From Bacteroidales bacterium (GTDB taxonomy: Bacteria > Bacteroidota > Bacteroidia > Bacteroidales > Muribaculaceae), in the NCBI GenBank assembly GCA_004555955.1, contig SFJG01000051.1, forward strand, positions 1 through 14,732: a stretch of DNA of 14,732 bases. Direction: 5' to 3'. Position 1 is the first letter of the stretch. Every line of letters starts with the position of its first letter. A model generated the notes under the pieces. It made no database searches and had not been told where the DNA came from. It saw nothing but the letters and a program-made list of their open reading frames with translations. The translations under genes were made by a program, and so were the position numbers. Below, in pieces: positions 1-8,300 of this stretch.

Positions 1-426
1 AAGACGCTTTGGAATAAAGACGAAGCGCACAAGGATAACCTAGTCACGAAGTCGTACTGCGGAGGTATTAGCGAGTATGTCATGAAGCTCCTCGAAGAAA
101 AGGCGCAGTCGGTTCACAAAATTATCGCTGGCGTCGGTGGTGAGAGCCTGCTCACCGCGTTCTGTGGACAAGGCGTAGCGGCTCTCGATAAACTCATCGA
201 TACCCAACTCGATAAACTCACAGTTTCGAACGAAAAGGTTAGCTTCACTTCGCAGGATTGCATCATCACCTACACCCCCAGTCAGTCGACACCGACTGTC
301 TCTGCGCTCACTTCGTTTGGTCAAAAACAAGTCTGGGGCGCTACGACCGACAATCGTTGCACATGGCGCGTAAGCGTCGCCGAAGGCAAGTATGTCGACG
401 GCAAATTCTGGGCTGAACGCAAGTAA
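1..426 (+). CDS. 3' end of an unrecognised gene (5' truncated by the window)
   Basis: The frame is open from the first base to the TAA at 424-426, so this is the C-terminal 141 residues of a longer protein; the ATG at 82 is probably internal. I do not recognise the family. What can be seen is an amphipathic helical stretch (about residues 25-75, with the short repeat LDKL twice), then a polar, Thr/Ser-rich, probably beta-rich tail with Cys at about residues 87 and 121. The last residues are basic. There is no membrane segment in the visible part. An intrinsic terminator lies 27 bp after the stop, so this gene ends its own transcription unit and is not co-transcribed with the ExbD gene. The reading frame is convincing from its codon use (TCG, CTC, GTC, AAA), which matches the neighbours; the function is open. 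Confidence 0.7.
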   Translation, partial: KTLWNKDEAHKDNLVTKSYCGGISEYVMKLLEEKAQSVHKIIAGVGGESLLTAFCGQGVAALDKLIDTQLDKLTVSNEKVSFTSQDCIITYTPSQSTPTVSALTSFGQKQVWGATTDNRCTWRVSVAEGKYVDGKFWAERK

Positions 427-453
427 TCAACGGCAACGTCGCTTCGATCGCAA

Positions 454-487
454 AAGCCATGGTGTTTTAGACGCCGTGGCTTTTTTT
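454..487 (+). terminator. Rho-independent terminator after the first gene
   Basis: An 11-bp stem (454-464 with 472-482, including two G-T wobble pairs) with a 7-nt loop at 465-471 is followed by a run of T (481-487). It sits 27 bp after the stop codon of the partial gene and separates it from the ExbD unit. Confidence 0.85.
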
Positions 488-531
488 GTTTCGTCGGTTT
501 TTTATCAGGGCTACCGCATTGACTTTTTACG

Positions 532-558
532 TTGAAACATCATGGCAGGGGATATAAT
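532..558 (+). promoter_or_regulatory. Candidate sigma70-type promoter for the exbD unit
   Basis: A perfect TATAAT lies at 553-558 with TTGAAA at 532-537, spacing 15 bp, which is shorter than the ideal 17. A second TTGACT at 519-524 is too far away to pair with it. The position just after a terminator and before the first gene of the next unit fits. If used, the 5' leader would contain both hairpin repeats at 562-710. Confidence 0.45.
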
Positions 559-561
559 AAA

Positions 562-710
562 CCCGTCTATTCTCCCTCTCCATTCATGGAAAGGGAGTGG
601 CCGATAGGCCGGGGGTGAGGTCAGGGAGTGGGGCGAGAGGAGAAGCCCGTCTATTCCCCCTCTCCATTCAAGGAGAGGGGGGGCGATAGGCTGGGGGTGA
701 GGTCAGGGAG
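562..710. repeat. Two tandem copies of a GC-rich hairpin repeat (about 66 bp each)
   Basis: Unit 1 is 562-628 and unit 2 is 646-710, separated by 17 bp. Both begin CCCGTCTATTC, contain an inverted repeat, and end in GGGGGTGAGGTCAGGGAG. Unit 2 has a perfect 10-bp stem (656-665 with 672-681, loop ATTCAA); unit 1 has a weaker version of the same hairpin. The CCCTCTCC / GGAGAGGG / GGGGTGAGG pattern resembles dispersed intergenic repeats seen in several bacterial genomes (inference from memory). Unit 2 ends 28 bp before the ExbD start codon. Confidence 0.85.
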
Positions 711-727
711 CCCCCCAACAAAACCGC

Positions 728-732
728 GAGGA
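728..732 (+). promoter_or_regulatory. Ribosome binding site deciding the exbD start
   Basis: GAGGA at 728-732 leaves 6 nt to the ATG at 739 but none to the ATG at 733, so 739 is preferred. The same frame stays open back to 628, but that extension lies inside the repeat and would give low-complexity protein sequence. Confidence 0.6.
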
Positions 733-738
733 ATGACT

Positions 739-1248
739 ATGGGAATGCAAGCACAAAGCGGCGCAATGGCCGATATCAACGTGACACCGCTCGTCGACGT
801 CATGCTCGTCATGCTCATCATATTTATGGTGGCGGCGCCCGTCATGGAAAAAGCGCGTTCCCAAAAAGAGCTCGAAGAAAACCGCGACAAACAGCAACGA
901 CTCGTCGCTCTCAATTTGCCTGCGCTCGACAATTCCCAAGCCACGGCAAATCAATCACAAACGCTCACATTGAAAATCGACCAAAATTTCGTCGTTTCAT
1001 TTGAAGGAAAAACGGTTTCGGATTGTTCCAAATATCGAGATGCCATCGACAAACGCCAATGGACGCGATGTTTCGATGAGGTCGAGGGAGCTATTCGAGC
1101 CAATGAAGATGCTAAAGAATCTGGTATCATTGTCGATGCAGATCCGAGCATAAAATTCGGATTCGTCGTCGGAATTATGCATCGCATGCACAAAGCCAAC
1201 ATCGAAAAAGTCTCGATGTTCCCCAAGACGACCGCGACGTCATCGTAG
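739..1248 (+). CDS. exbD: ExbD/TolR-family biopolymer transport protein
   Basis: Inner-membrane proton-channel partner of ExbB/TolQ, which uses the proton motive force to energise TonB or Tol-Pal. It has 169 aa. The short cytoplasmic N-terminus leads into the hallmark segment ADINVTPLVDVMLVMLIIF; Asp20 in the single membrane helix is the conserved proton-carrying aspartate. The periplasmic domain ends with the typical segment IIVDADPSIKFGFVVGIMHR. It is longer than many ExbD proteins because of a charged stretch after the helix (about residues 37-70) and an insertion around residues 95-115 carrying Cys96 and Cys111, which could form a periplasmic disulfide. Start chosen by RBS spacing; 733 and 745 are alternatives. 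No ExbB/TolQ gene is visible next to it: the gene upstream is not one and is cut off by a terminator. It lies 94 bp before the TolC-like gene and may share its transcript. Confidence 0.9.
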   Translation: MGMQAQSGAMADINVTPLVDVMLVMLIIFMVAAPVMEKARSQKELEENRDKQQRLVALNLPALDNSQATANQSQTLTLKIDQNFVVSFEGKTVSDCSKYRDAIDKRQWTRCFDEVEGAIRANEDAKESGIIVDADPSIKFGFVVGIMHRMHKANIEKVSMFPKTTATSS

Positions 1249-1330
1249 CACGATAAAAACGACGGCATTTTAGATGCAATTGTGCTAGACAACGCGCGTT
1301 TTGATGGCACGAACGACGATGTTGACCGAA

Positions 1331-1335
1331 AGGAG
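1331..1335 (+). promoter_or_regulatory. Ribosome binding site pointing to a GTG start for the TolC-like gene
   Basis: AGGAG at 1331-1335 is 7 nt from GTG at 1343 and 13 nt from ATG at 1349. The in-frame ATG codons at 1304 and 1319 lie upstream of the site and have no Shine-Dalgarno sequence of their own. Confidence 0.6.
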
Positions 1336-1342
1336 CTTTTTC

Positions 1343-2722
1343 GTGCAGATGATATCGAAAATAAAGGACTTCATCGGGGCAATGGCTTTGGCAGCGGTAT
1401 GCGCCACCTCGTATGCGCCCGAGGCGACAGCCGAAACGATAACGCTAGAACGCGCCTATGAATTGGCGCACGCCAATAGCCCACAGATCGAAGCCCAAGG
1501 CTATGCGCGCGATGCAGCTCAAGCACAAGTCTCAGAAGCAAAATACTATTGGGCACCAAAATTTGCCCTCAAATCGCAATTCGGACCGATGCCCAAATCC
1601 AAAGATATTAGAAGCTCGGAAAACGATATATGGGACAATTTCTTCGATTCATGGGGATTTACGACGCGGAACTCGCTCGAATTCTGGTTGCCGCTCTTCA
1701 CGTCGACAAAGGTGTATCAGACGCATCAGTTGGCAAAGATCGGGCTCGAAGTCGAAGAATTGCGCGTTCAAAATGAAATTCTCAACGTCGAATACGACGT
1801 CGCAAGGGCTTATTACGGGTTGCAACTGGCCACTGCCGCCGCCGACGTCGTCGCCGAAGCCGAAAAATACGTCGATCAAGTCGAAACGCAATATCGGAAA
1901 TTGCTCGAATCGGGGTCGGAATCTGTCAAAGATACCGACCAATACCGCATCGATATCGCCAAAGCAAACGTCTACAGGCTCAAGAATACGATCGACGCAA
2001 AGCGCACTTATGCCGAAAAAGCGCTCCGCGTCCATACGCGGCTCGAAGGCCCATTCGAAATCGAAGCGATGGATTTCGACAACGCCAAAGAAGAGCTCCA
2101 ATCCCAAGACGAAGTCCTCGATTTGGCGCGCGCAAACCGTGGCGATCTCAAATTACTCGACGCAAGCGTCCGAGCCGCCGATAAACAGGCGCATATCGAA
2201 TGGCTCAATTGGTGGCCCGATCTCGTACTCGTCGGCGAAGTCTACTACAAATTTAGCAATGCCGTCCCAAAACTAGAAGAAAAGAACTTTTATATCAAAG
2301 ACAGCTATAACGGGCGCGGATTCGGCCTCGGCTTTATGATCAAGTGGGATCTCGATCCCGTGAGACAAGTCTTCAAAGTCCGACAAGCCGATGCAAAAGC
2401 CGAAAGAACGCGAGCACAACGAGAACTCGCCATTTCGGGCATCGAACTCGAAGTCACCGAGCAATATCAAAATACAGCGACGGCCCTCGCTAATATCGCC
2501 ATCACGTATCAGTCGCGAAGATCGGCAAAGCGATTCCTCACCAAAGCTCTGTTCGACTACGAAGCAGGCGACGGCGATGTCGGCGATATGATTTCGGCGC
2601 TTACGACGTTTATCGAACAACGATCGATGTATTTGCAGGCGCTACACGATTATCGAATTGCCCTCGTCAAATTGCAAAAAGTCACGGGCGTCGCAACGGC
2701 AGATACTCTCCTGAAACAATAA
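1343..2722 (+). CDS. TolC-family outer-membrane efflux protein
   Basis: Outer-membrane channel of the TolC/OEP family, normally the exit duct of a tripartite exporter. The product is 459 aa, the usual length for the family. A signal peptide is visible: basic KIK near residue 6, a hydrophobic core GAMALAAVCA, and likely cleavage near ATA-E (residues 30-31). The mature part starts ITLERAYELAHANSPQIEA, the classic first OEP helix. Two long Ala/Glu/Gln-rich coiled-coil halves follow, and the C-terminal helix ends DYRIALVKLQKVTG, as expected. GTG was chosen as the start from RBS spacing; ATG 1349 would remove two residues. The stop overlaps the start of the next gene by one base (TAATG), implying translational coupling to a ZIP-like permease. 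No periplasmic adaptor or RND/ABC pump is adjacent, so the partner is not obvious. Confidence 0.9.
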   Translation: MQMISKIKDFIGAMALAAVCATSYAPEATAETITLERAYELAHANSPQIEAQGYARDAAQAQVSEAKYYWAPKFALKSQFGPMPKSKDIRSSENDIWDNFFDSWGFTTRNSLEFWLPLFTSTKVYQTHQLAKIGLEVEELRVQNEILNVEYDVARAYYGLQLATAAADVVAEAEKYVDQVETQYRKLLESGSESVKDTDQYRIDIAKANVYRLKNTIDAKRTYAEKALRVHTRLEGPFEIEAMDFDNAKEELQSQDEVLDLARANRGDLKLLDASVRAADKQAHIEWLNWWPDLVLVGEVYYKFSNAVPKLEEKNFYIKDSYNGRGFGLGFMIKWDLDPVRQVFKVRQADAKAERTRAQRELAISGIELEVTEQYQNTATALANIAITYQSRRSAKRFLTKALFDYEAGDGDVGDMISALTTFIEQRSMYLQALHDYRIALVKLQKVTGVATADTLLKQ

Positions 2723-4617
2723 TGCTCCAACTCATCTTTAGTATTTTGGCGCTTTTCGTCGGCGTCGCGCTATGCGCATCGATACAAAAGCGCCCTTCGT
2801 GGCTCTCGTTTTTCGACGCCTTTGTCGTCGTCTCGATCGTCGGGCTCGTCTTATTCCACATCGTTCCACATTGCCTCGAAGATTCGGGGATCTTGGGCAT
2901 GGCGACGATTGCCATCGGCTTTGGCATTCCCGCTCTCGTCCACCGACGTTCCCATCGCCACGAACACGATGCCAACTGCTCGGGCGAACACGACAACGAA
3001 AAAAAGAGCAAATTTGCACAATACGCCATGATGGCTGCCATCGTCGTCGGCATGTGTGCACATACGATACTCGACGGCATCGGACTCTCAATGAGCGACA
3101 TGGGCGACGACGTCGGCGCGGCTGGCAATTTGCTCAGCATCAGCGTCTTATTTCATCGATTGCCCGTCGGCGTCTTCCTCAGCCTCATGCTCGTGCCGAG
3201 AATCGGCACGCGTAAGACTTGGGCCATCGCGGCGACGATGGCGCTTTCGACGGTCTTGGGCTACGGACTCGGGCACTTTGCCCTCCCCCATCTCGGCATG
3301 ACGATTCTCAACCTCGTCCAAGGGCTCATCGCCGGCATGTTGCTACACGTCGTCTTTCACAACGTCTCGGTCGGTGGCGCTCGCGAATTCCGCTACGCAA
3401 AGGGCATTGGCGCATTATTGGGTATCGCCGCCTTCGCCTTCATGACGTGGATTGTCCCCGTTCATGCCCATCAACACGCCTCACCGCTCGATCTCTGGAT
3501 CGGGCTATTCTACGATGCCGCCCCCATTTGGGCGCTTTTCGCCGCCATCCTCGCTCTCGGCTATGGGCTCAAACGCCACAAAAACGAAAAGATAGCCCTA
3601 TTGGGCAATCACATTTGCCAATACCTCGACCCACAACAACGCCCCGTTGCCGCAGGCGGTGCCCCACACATATTCTGCGCAACCGGCTTCGCCGCGATCT
3701 TTGCCCTGTTCGATACTTGCTTCGCGGCAACTTGGTGGATTGCAGTCGCAGCGGCAGTCATCCTGTCGTATCTCTTGCTCCCCGTCCGCGTCGAATGCTC
3801 GATGTGCGAGCGCATCGGGCACTGCGATACCGAAAAATCTTTTGCCTCCTGGACGATGACCAGCTTCGGCACGCTCGCAGGAATCCTCCTCATCGCCTCG
3901 ATTATCCCGTTTTTCGTCGCCCCTCTGACCGAGTCCCTTGCACATCTATCGCCGCTGGCTACGAGCGCCATCCTCACGACGTTCTCGATCGTCTATCTCG
4001 GATTCCACGGCTATATGGCGATGCGACGTCACGGAACACATACCGATTTCATCGGCTACCACGCGCATATCATCATCATGTTTTCGATATTATGCGTATT
4101 CAATTTCGGAGAATTCGGATTTCATCGACTTTTATTCGTCGCCCTCATCGCCGCCTACGGCATCGCATTCCTGAGCTATTCCGAGTCGCCATTGGCCATT
4201 CCAAGCGACCAACAACGCCAAGCCAAATCTTCGATCAAGTTCGCCGCCGCACTAACCGTCGCTCTTGCCCTATTCGTCGCCATCGGCCTCCAAACACACG
4301 ACGAAAACCGTGCGGCGTTTATCGAAGCCATTGCACCCGACGTCGCCTCGGCCATGATTCACCACGAACACGAACTCGATTCACATCACGAACACATTCC
4401 CGAACTCGATTCACATCACGAACACATTCCCGAACTCGATTCACATTCCGAACACGGGCTTTCGTCGATATTCCTCCCACACGTCGCATGGGATGTGTTC
4501 CACCTAGCCCTATTTGTCGTTTTCATGCTAACAGGGCTATACTGGGTTTTCCGCGTCGGACCGCGCGATTTATTCCGCGCCAAATCAAAACACCATCACC
4601 ACGATGTCGAGGCATGA
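2722..4617 (+). CDS. Large ZIP-like metal permease with extra membrane domain and His-rich segments
   Basis: Predicted inner-membrane protein of 631 aa. The first ~245 residues look like a ZIP (ZRT/IRT) metal transporter. Helix 2 carries HIVPHCLED. A His-rich loop at about residues 74-90 (HRRSHRHEHD...) follows helix 3. Helix 4 has H114-TILDG-IGLS and helix 5 has H145-RLPVG, matching the ZIP metal-site motifs H-x3-DG and H-x2-P. ZIP proteins are usually 250-350 aa. Here a second half (about 255-540) adds roughly eight hydrophobic segments and a VECSMCERIGHC cysteine/histidine loop that I cannot assign. A His/Glu/Asp-rich tandem repeat (about 547-580), one more membrane helix and a terminal KHHHHD end the protein. 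The start overlaps the TolC-like stop (TAATG) and the end overlaps the DUF192 gene (ATGA). Metal transport is well supported; direction and substrate are not. Confidence 0.75.
   Translation: MLQLIFSILALFVGVALCASIQKRPSWLSFFDAFVVVSIVGLVLFHIVPHCLEDSGILGMATIAIGFGIPALVHRRSHRHEHDANCSGEHDNEKKSKFAQYAMMAAIVVGMCAHTILDGIGLSMSDMGDDVGAAGNLLSISVLFHRLPVGVFLSLMLVPRIGTRKTWAIAATMALSTVLGYGLGHFALPHLGMTILNLVQGLIAGMLLHVVFHNVSVGGAREFRYAKGIGALLGIAAFAFMTWIVPVHAHQHASPLDLWIGLFYDAAPIWALFAAILALGYGLKRHKNEKIALLGNHICQYLDPQQRPVAAGGAPHIFCATGFAAIFALFDTCFAATWWIAVAAAVILSYLLLPVRVECSMCERIGHCDTEKSFASWTMTSFGTLAGILLIASIIPFFVAPLTESLAHLSPLATSAILTTFSIVYLGFHGYMAMRRHGTHTDFIGYHAHIIIMFSILCVFNFGEFGFHRLLFVALIAAYGIAFLSYSESPLAIPSDQQRQAKSSIKFAAALTVALALFVAIGLQTHDENRAAFIEAIAPDVASAMIHHEHELDSHHEHIPELDSHHEHIPELDSHSEHGLSSIFLPHVAWDVFHLALFVVFMLTGLYWVFRVGPRDLFRAKSKHHHHDVEA
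4371..4455. repeat. 30-bp in-frame tandem repeat encoding a His-rich segment
   Basis: Two identical 30-bp units (4371-4400 and 4401-4430) and a partial third (4431-4455) encode ELDSHHEHIP repeats within the ZIP-like permease. Being a multiple of three, the unit can expand or contract without breaking the frame. Confidence 0.9.
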
Positions 4618-5273
4618 CTTTTACCATGACGAGAAACAGCACATTATCGATTATCATCACTTCATCTATCATCGGTACATCGCTCTTCGCTGCGACGGCT
4701 TGCACCAAAAGAACCGAGCCATCGACACAAGACGCCCTGCAACTCCTCGTCATTTCGCAAATCGATTTCAATCGAAGCCATCAACTCGCTTGTGCCAAAA
4801 ATGCCGATTGCTCTATGCCACTCGTCTGCACATCGGGATTGTGCCAAATTCCCCCCTCCATCACGAATAAAGTCGACGATGCGACCCCAAAACTCGCTTT
4901 TTCTACGGGCGACGACGCACACAGCGTCTACGTCGAAATCGCCTCCGACGACTACAGCCGTCAAAGGGGCATGATGAACAGAAAATCATGCCACCCCGAT
5001 TGGGGGATGCTATTCATATTCCCCAACGAACTGCGCCGTTCTTTCTGGATGAGCCACACCTATCTACCACTCGACATCGTCTTCATCGATAAAGATGGCA
5101 CCGTGTCGAATTTCTACAAAAATGCAAAACCCCTCGACGAAAGACCGCGATATACGTCAAATATGCGCGTCCGATACGTCCTGGAACTACCCGCCGGAAG
5201 CATCGAACGATTCGGTATCGACAATTCGACGACTTTCGACACAACACAATTTAACCAATATAAAGCCGAATAA
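4614..5273 (+). CDS. DUF192 (COG1430) family probable lipoprotein
   Basis: 219 aa. The N-terminus has a short basic region, a hydrophobic core (SIIITSSIIGTSLFAA) and a possible lipobox ATA-C with Cys30, so the protein is probably exported and lipid-anchored; Ala at -3 is weaker than the usual Leu. Next is a small cysteine cluster (C60-x5-C66-x5-C72-x4-C77), like those in myxobacterial-type surface lipoproteins. The rest (about 98-215) is the DUF192 fold: RGMMNRKS at 118, GMLFIFPNE, FWMSHTYLPLDIVFID, then YVLELPAG. The biochemical role of DUF192 proteins is not established. The ATG at 4614 overlaps the permease stop by four bases (ATGA), which favours translational coupling; ATG 4626 is an alternative start. 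It closes a three-gene coupled cluster with the TolC-like and ZIP-like genes. Confidence 0.88.
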   Translation: MTFTMTRNSTLSIIITSSIIGTSLFAATACTKRTEPSTQDALQLLVISQIDFNRSHQLACAKNADCSMPLVCTSGLCQIPPSITNKVDDATPKLAFSTGDDAHSVYVEIASDDYSRQRGMMNRKSCHPDWGMLFIFPNELRRSFWMSHTYLPLDIVFIDKDGTVSNFYKNAKPLDERPRYTSNMRVRYVLELPAGSIERFGIDNSTTFDTTQFNQYKAE

Positions 5274-5286
5274 TGCCCGCGCCATT

Positions 5287-5359
5287 TAGCTCCCCCATCG
5301 CCCCCAGCTCTACCGATGTGGCGATGGGGCTGGAATTCGCCAGCGGGCCATGGGGGCTA
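5287..5359 (+). promoter_or_regulatory. Overlapping alternative inverted repeats before the giant gene
   Basis: A perfect 10-bp stem pairs 5293-5302 with 5320-5329 (CCCCATCGCC / GGCGATGGGG). The same left arm can instead pair further on: 5292-5298 with 5350-5356 (CCCCCAT / ATGGGGG), extended by TAG/CTA across a 2-nt bulge. The two structures are mutually exclusive and lie in the 117-bp gap before the 5391 gene. No T-run follows, so this is not a simple terminator. A regulatory role is inference. Confidence 0.4.
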
Positions 5360-5390
5360 TCCCCAGCAATCGTGAGGAGCTCGAATCCCT

Positions 5391-8300
5391 ATGCCATTCC
5401 AATTCCGCTTCAAACTCTCCGCAAACCCCATCGACCCGCAACAAAACGCCTCGAGCAACCTCTCGATACAGCTCGATCAAGTCGCACCATGCGTCGTCGA
5501 ACACTTCACGACACAAGCACAACTCGCTCTCGTCGCCAATACACACGCCGTCAATCCGTCGAAGCGAAGCGCAAAGTTTGCCATCGATGAAAATACAACT
5601 GCACGACTCGTCGTCGAATTATCTTCGATTAAAAACGAGCTCTATCTCGACAAACTCGATTTATCGTTTTCAAAACCGATTCGACTCCTCAACATCTTCA
5701 CGACACTCGATCAACTCGCCGCTCTCTACGAAACACCTGCCCCTACACCCTCCTCCGACGACGACGAAAACGACTCCAGCGAGATTTCCGATCTCGGCGC
5801 AAAACTCGCCAATAGCGAATTTTTTACAAAAGCTAACGCACTAATCGAATCTAATGCAGAAAAACTACGAGTAGGTGCAAAAAAATACGCCGACCGCGTC
5901 TCCGATTCGAGCGCTTGGAAATTCCTCAAAGATGCCGCCGAGCGGAGTGGACTCAGTTCCAGCTTCGAAAAATCGAAAGAATACTCCAAAGAACTCTTCG
6001 AACGCGGACGCGAATCGGTCGAAACTGCACTCGATAACGCCCTGCAAAGCGTCGAACTCTCGGCTCTACAAATCTCTCGACATATCAAACGCGATGCCTC
6101 GGGTCACGTCGTCCTCGAAGTCGACAAAAACGACGAACTCATCTTCACCATGTCGGGCGAAGTCGCACTCAATTCGAAGATCAAACACGCCTTCTCCGAA
6201 TACAAAATTCCAAGCCTCCTCGTGCCCACGTTCAGCCCAAATCTGCGCATTCTCATCGATCAATTTTGCCTCGACCGCGATCAAGGCGGAAACCTCTCGC
6301 GCACCGTCTTGGGCATGATCGATACGATCGCCGGCACGTGTAACGCCGATCTCATCGCCAACGACTGGCCCATCGCCATTGCGACGCGCCAAGGTTGGCG
6401 CGCCGATGCTTTCCTCGACTCCCACGGCCGCGCCCAAGGGCACGCACGATATGCCTTCAAACGCGCCAACGACCATTTCGATGCCGACTTGCGCGCCGAT
6501 ATCGCCTATTGCGACAAATCAGGACACCAACGACACGTCGATTTCGAATTATCTTCAAATATCGACCCCGAAAAACTCATCCTATGCGCCCATGAGCTCA
6601 ATGCCTCGTGGATGACGACGCCCATCGACGAGGGAAACGACATCGTCGGATCCATCAAACTCAATCCGTGTAGCCACTTCACCACGCCACATATCGGCGT
6701 CCACGCCAAACATCCGTGGCTCAAAGACGAAGCGCGCGTTCAAATCGAAGACGTGCACACCGCCTTCTCGGGCAACATCACTTGGGGCATCGACATTGCC
6801 AATCACCAAATCTGCATACACGACCTCGATTTGACGACGCACGGCGAACTCAATCTCAAAAAATTCGGTGAATTTGCCCTGCGCGGACACGATATCGACA
6901 TGCGAGCTGAATCGTGCCATTTCGATGCAACCCTGCGAAAATCCATCAACGCACCCATCGATATCCACGCCTCCATACAAGCCGCTTTCCACGTCCAAAC
7001 ACAAACCGACGCCACGACGATACCCGAGCTCGATCTCGTCACACCCATCGCAACCATAAACGCCGATGGCTTCGCCTATGCCACGTTTTCGTGCCAAATC
7101 GACCACTTCTTCGACGACACGATCTGCATCACTTTCGACAACTCGTCGCTCGACCTCGAAATGCACCACCTTTCCTATATCTGGAACCCGCTTTCGATAT
7201 CGCAAAACGCCTCCTCGAACTTGTCGATCCGCATCCAAAGCGCACAATGCACCGTCGCTGGCCTCTCCGATTGCCATTTCTCGATTCACTACGACGCGCC
7301 GCAATCCCCTATCGTCGCCATGGGGTCAAACTCGGCACCACTCCTGCCCGCCGAACTCCTCGATTTCTCCATCGATGCCGATATCTCAAAACACGGCATT
7401 CTCACGTTCTCTAACGGCTCCGGATTCTACAACGCCACCTTCTTCAATACCCTACTCCAACCCAACTCCGAACGCGATCACTGGGCAAATATCGTCAAAC
7501 ACGAACCCCTCTTCAAACACATCCTCGACATCGCACGCGTCGTCATCTTCCCCTATATCGACGGCGCCGACGACTTCTGCTCCCACGTCGGCGATTGGAT
7601 ACAGCGATGCATCGACGAAGACATCTTCTCCGTCTCCGACCTCATCCATCCACCCACCCTCGCACATGCCATCTCGCTACTTCTCTTCGACGACGATTCC
7701 GCCACTGCCGAAATCTTGCCCTCCATCGAACGCATCATGCACGCCGATGGCATCGACAGATTCAAAATCGAAGAACTCCTCGAACGCGCCTATCCCAACG
7801 CAAATCTCGATAACATCGGCCGCATCCTCAAATGGCTACATCACCTTTTCCAAACCGTCCCCTATATCGCCCCCGATCACACGGCATGCCCTCCGCTATG
7901 CGACGATCCGCGCTATAGCACCGATATCGAACCGCTCCCCGCGGCAAACGATATCTACGCCCCGACTTGGGCGCCGCAAACCGCCCAACGCATCTTAACC
8001 TATGCCGCCGGCCTCAACATCGCCCAAATCGAATGGATCATCGATCATAAATTCGACCAATTCCCGACGGCAAACCACATCGAAAAACTCCGCACGCTCC
8101 TCGATATCAAGCGAAAAATCGCCGACCTCGAAGTCCGCGAAGGCACGTTCATCGTCCAAGATTTCAATATCGCCGTCTTCTTGGGTACCCTACTCGACGC
8201 CGAAAAACAATACTGCGACAAAATCAACATCGCCTCCGATAGCCCACATATCGCCGACGTCTTCCGCTCATGGCTCGCGCCCATCGATGTCGCCACGCTC

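Noticed and set aside
628..738. N-terminal extension of the ExbD frame
   Set aside because: It lies within the intergenic hairpin repeat, gives Pro/Gly/Ser low-complexity sequence and lacks a ribosome binding site; ExbD proteins start just before the membrane helix.
1249..1342. DtxR-type operator or promoter before the TolC-like gene
   Set aside because: TAGACA at 1286 has no convincing -35 partner, and no palindrome resembling known metal-regulator boxes was found.
3219..4613. Long open frame (+ strand) overlapping the ZIP-like gene in another frame
   Set aside because: It is Arg/His/Pro-rich with no domain, a by-product of codon bias. Only its last part, from 4614, is a real gene (DUF192).
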